DNA from: Turbatrix aceti
Taxonomy: Eukaryota > Nematoda > Chromadorea > Rhabditida > Panagrolaimidae
DNA length: 64,000 nt
NCBI GenBank assembly: GCA_963969345.1
Contig: OZ017767.1
Span: forward strand, 8,212,739-8,276,738
Direction: 5' to 3'
Part shown: positions 63,279-64,000 of the stretch, piece after piece
How the letters are laid out: each line of letters opens with the position of its first letter
Numbering within the stretch: the stretch's first letter is position 1
Notes under the pieces: model-generated
Database searches by the model: none
What the model was told of the DNA's origin: nothing
What the model saw: only the letters and a program-made list of their open reading frames with translations
Program-made: the position numbers and the translations under genes

Positions 63279-64000
63279 TGAGCTGGACCGCGTCCAATGT
63301 GTTCACGACTCACTGCGTGACGAAGATTCTGAATGATTTTTGACCGCGCACATCCGCTGCATGCTCTGCTTCGGAACGCGTAGCCTTCAAAATACTAAAT
63401 TCTATTTTGAGTGTCACTGATTTGGTTGAAACACGGAGAATTATGCGTCAGAGGAATTTTTTCCGGAAGTTAGGATTTTATAGGGGATTTATTTTTATAA
63501 AAGTATGTACATTAGAATGAAATTAACTTTCCTGAAATGAAAGTTTTTGAACTTTAAAATCCTTTTTTATTAAAAGTTTCAAAATTTGTAAAAAAAATAA
63601 TTTTTGGGGGACAAAAAAGATAAAACATCAAATATGAACCATTTTTTGTGGCTAGACAGAAAACATTTTTGACATTTCTTTTGCGTCGAATTTATGAATT
63701 TATAAATTGGATTAGAAACTGACAAAAGACTCGAAAATTTTTATGGCCCGAAAAAAGCTTTGAACTGACATAAAATTTTTTTAACTTGAAAGTTCATCTC
63801 GACTTCATTACAATTTTTTATGACATTTAAAAAACATACAATTAACACTGGCGCAAAAATTTCATGGCAACAAAACACATCAATGTCCGAAAAAAAGAAG
63901 AATGTCATTTATGGATGAGTTTTAACCCGGAGAACAACGGATGGCACCGCAGAGATGTGAACAGCACTCTACGGCGTGACTGACAGAGTTTCAGCAAATT
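63279..64000. other. Intergenic, 5' flank of the channel gene to the window end
   Basis: About 720 AT-rich bases with no supported gene or repeat. Confidence 0.4.

Overview
The window looks like part of a rhabditid-type nematode nuclear genome. The introns are short to medium, AT-rich and end in TTTTCAG-type acceptors. There are likely trans-splice acceptors, one probable two-gene operon (LAMTOR1 then mRpS23), and a cluster of nematode-like seven-helix receptors. No prokaryotic, plasmid or viral genome signature is seen. All exon models were assembled by hand from reading frame and splice signals, and each complete model closes in frame.

Layout. 1-5.5 kb: two tandem minus-strand PARP-1 genes, the first cut by the window edge. 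6.2-9.9 kb: a 699-residue disordered protein rich in tyrosine motifs. 10-16.3 kb: mostly non-coding, with a palindromic element, a Mutator-like element with a transposase remnant, and a degenerate 37-bp tandem array. 16.3-19.3 kb: a Tctex-type dynein light chain and a convergent SNX17. 19.6-27.4 kb: SNAPc subunit 4 (Myb repeats), divergent from SNX17 and carrying a 1-kb palindromic transposon-like insert in an intron. 29-34 kb: a RECQ1-type helicase with an antisense short-chain dehydrogenase gene inside its large intron. 35.5-44.3 kb: three 7TM receptor genes, two of them inside a recent tandem duplication. 45.3-49.7 kb: an MBOAT1/2-type lysophospholipid acyltransferase and an alpha-1,3-fucosyltransferase. 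50.6-53.5 kb: the LAMTOR1/mRpS23 pair. 53.6-55.5 kb: a secreted or GPI-anchored protein with three Ly6/uPAR domains. 55.5-60.6 kb: non-coding, with short repeats and two strong hairpins. 60.6-63.3 kb: an anion-selective Cys-loop receptor gene with an internally deleted RTE-type retroelement in one intron.

The genes do not form one pathway. Related roles are PARP and RECQ1 (DNA repair), SNX17, LAMTOR1 and MBOAT (endolysosome and membrane), and the 7TM and Cys-loop receptors (sensory or neuronal). Points most worth a second look are a recurrent GTTNGT splice-donor class (about 19 of about 70 modelled introns), related repeats shared between introns of neighbouring genes, the PARP-1 tandem duplication, the Mutator-like element with a 9-bp target duplication, the tyrosine-motif scaffold protein, and the Cys-loop receptor with two extra residues in its signature loop.
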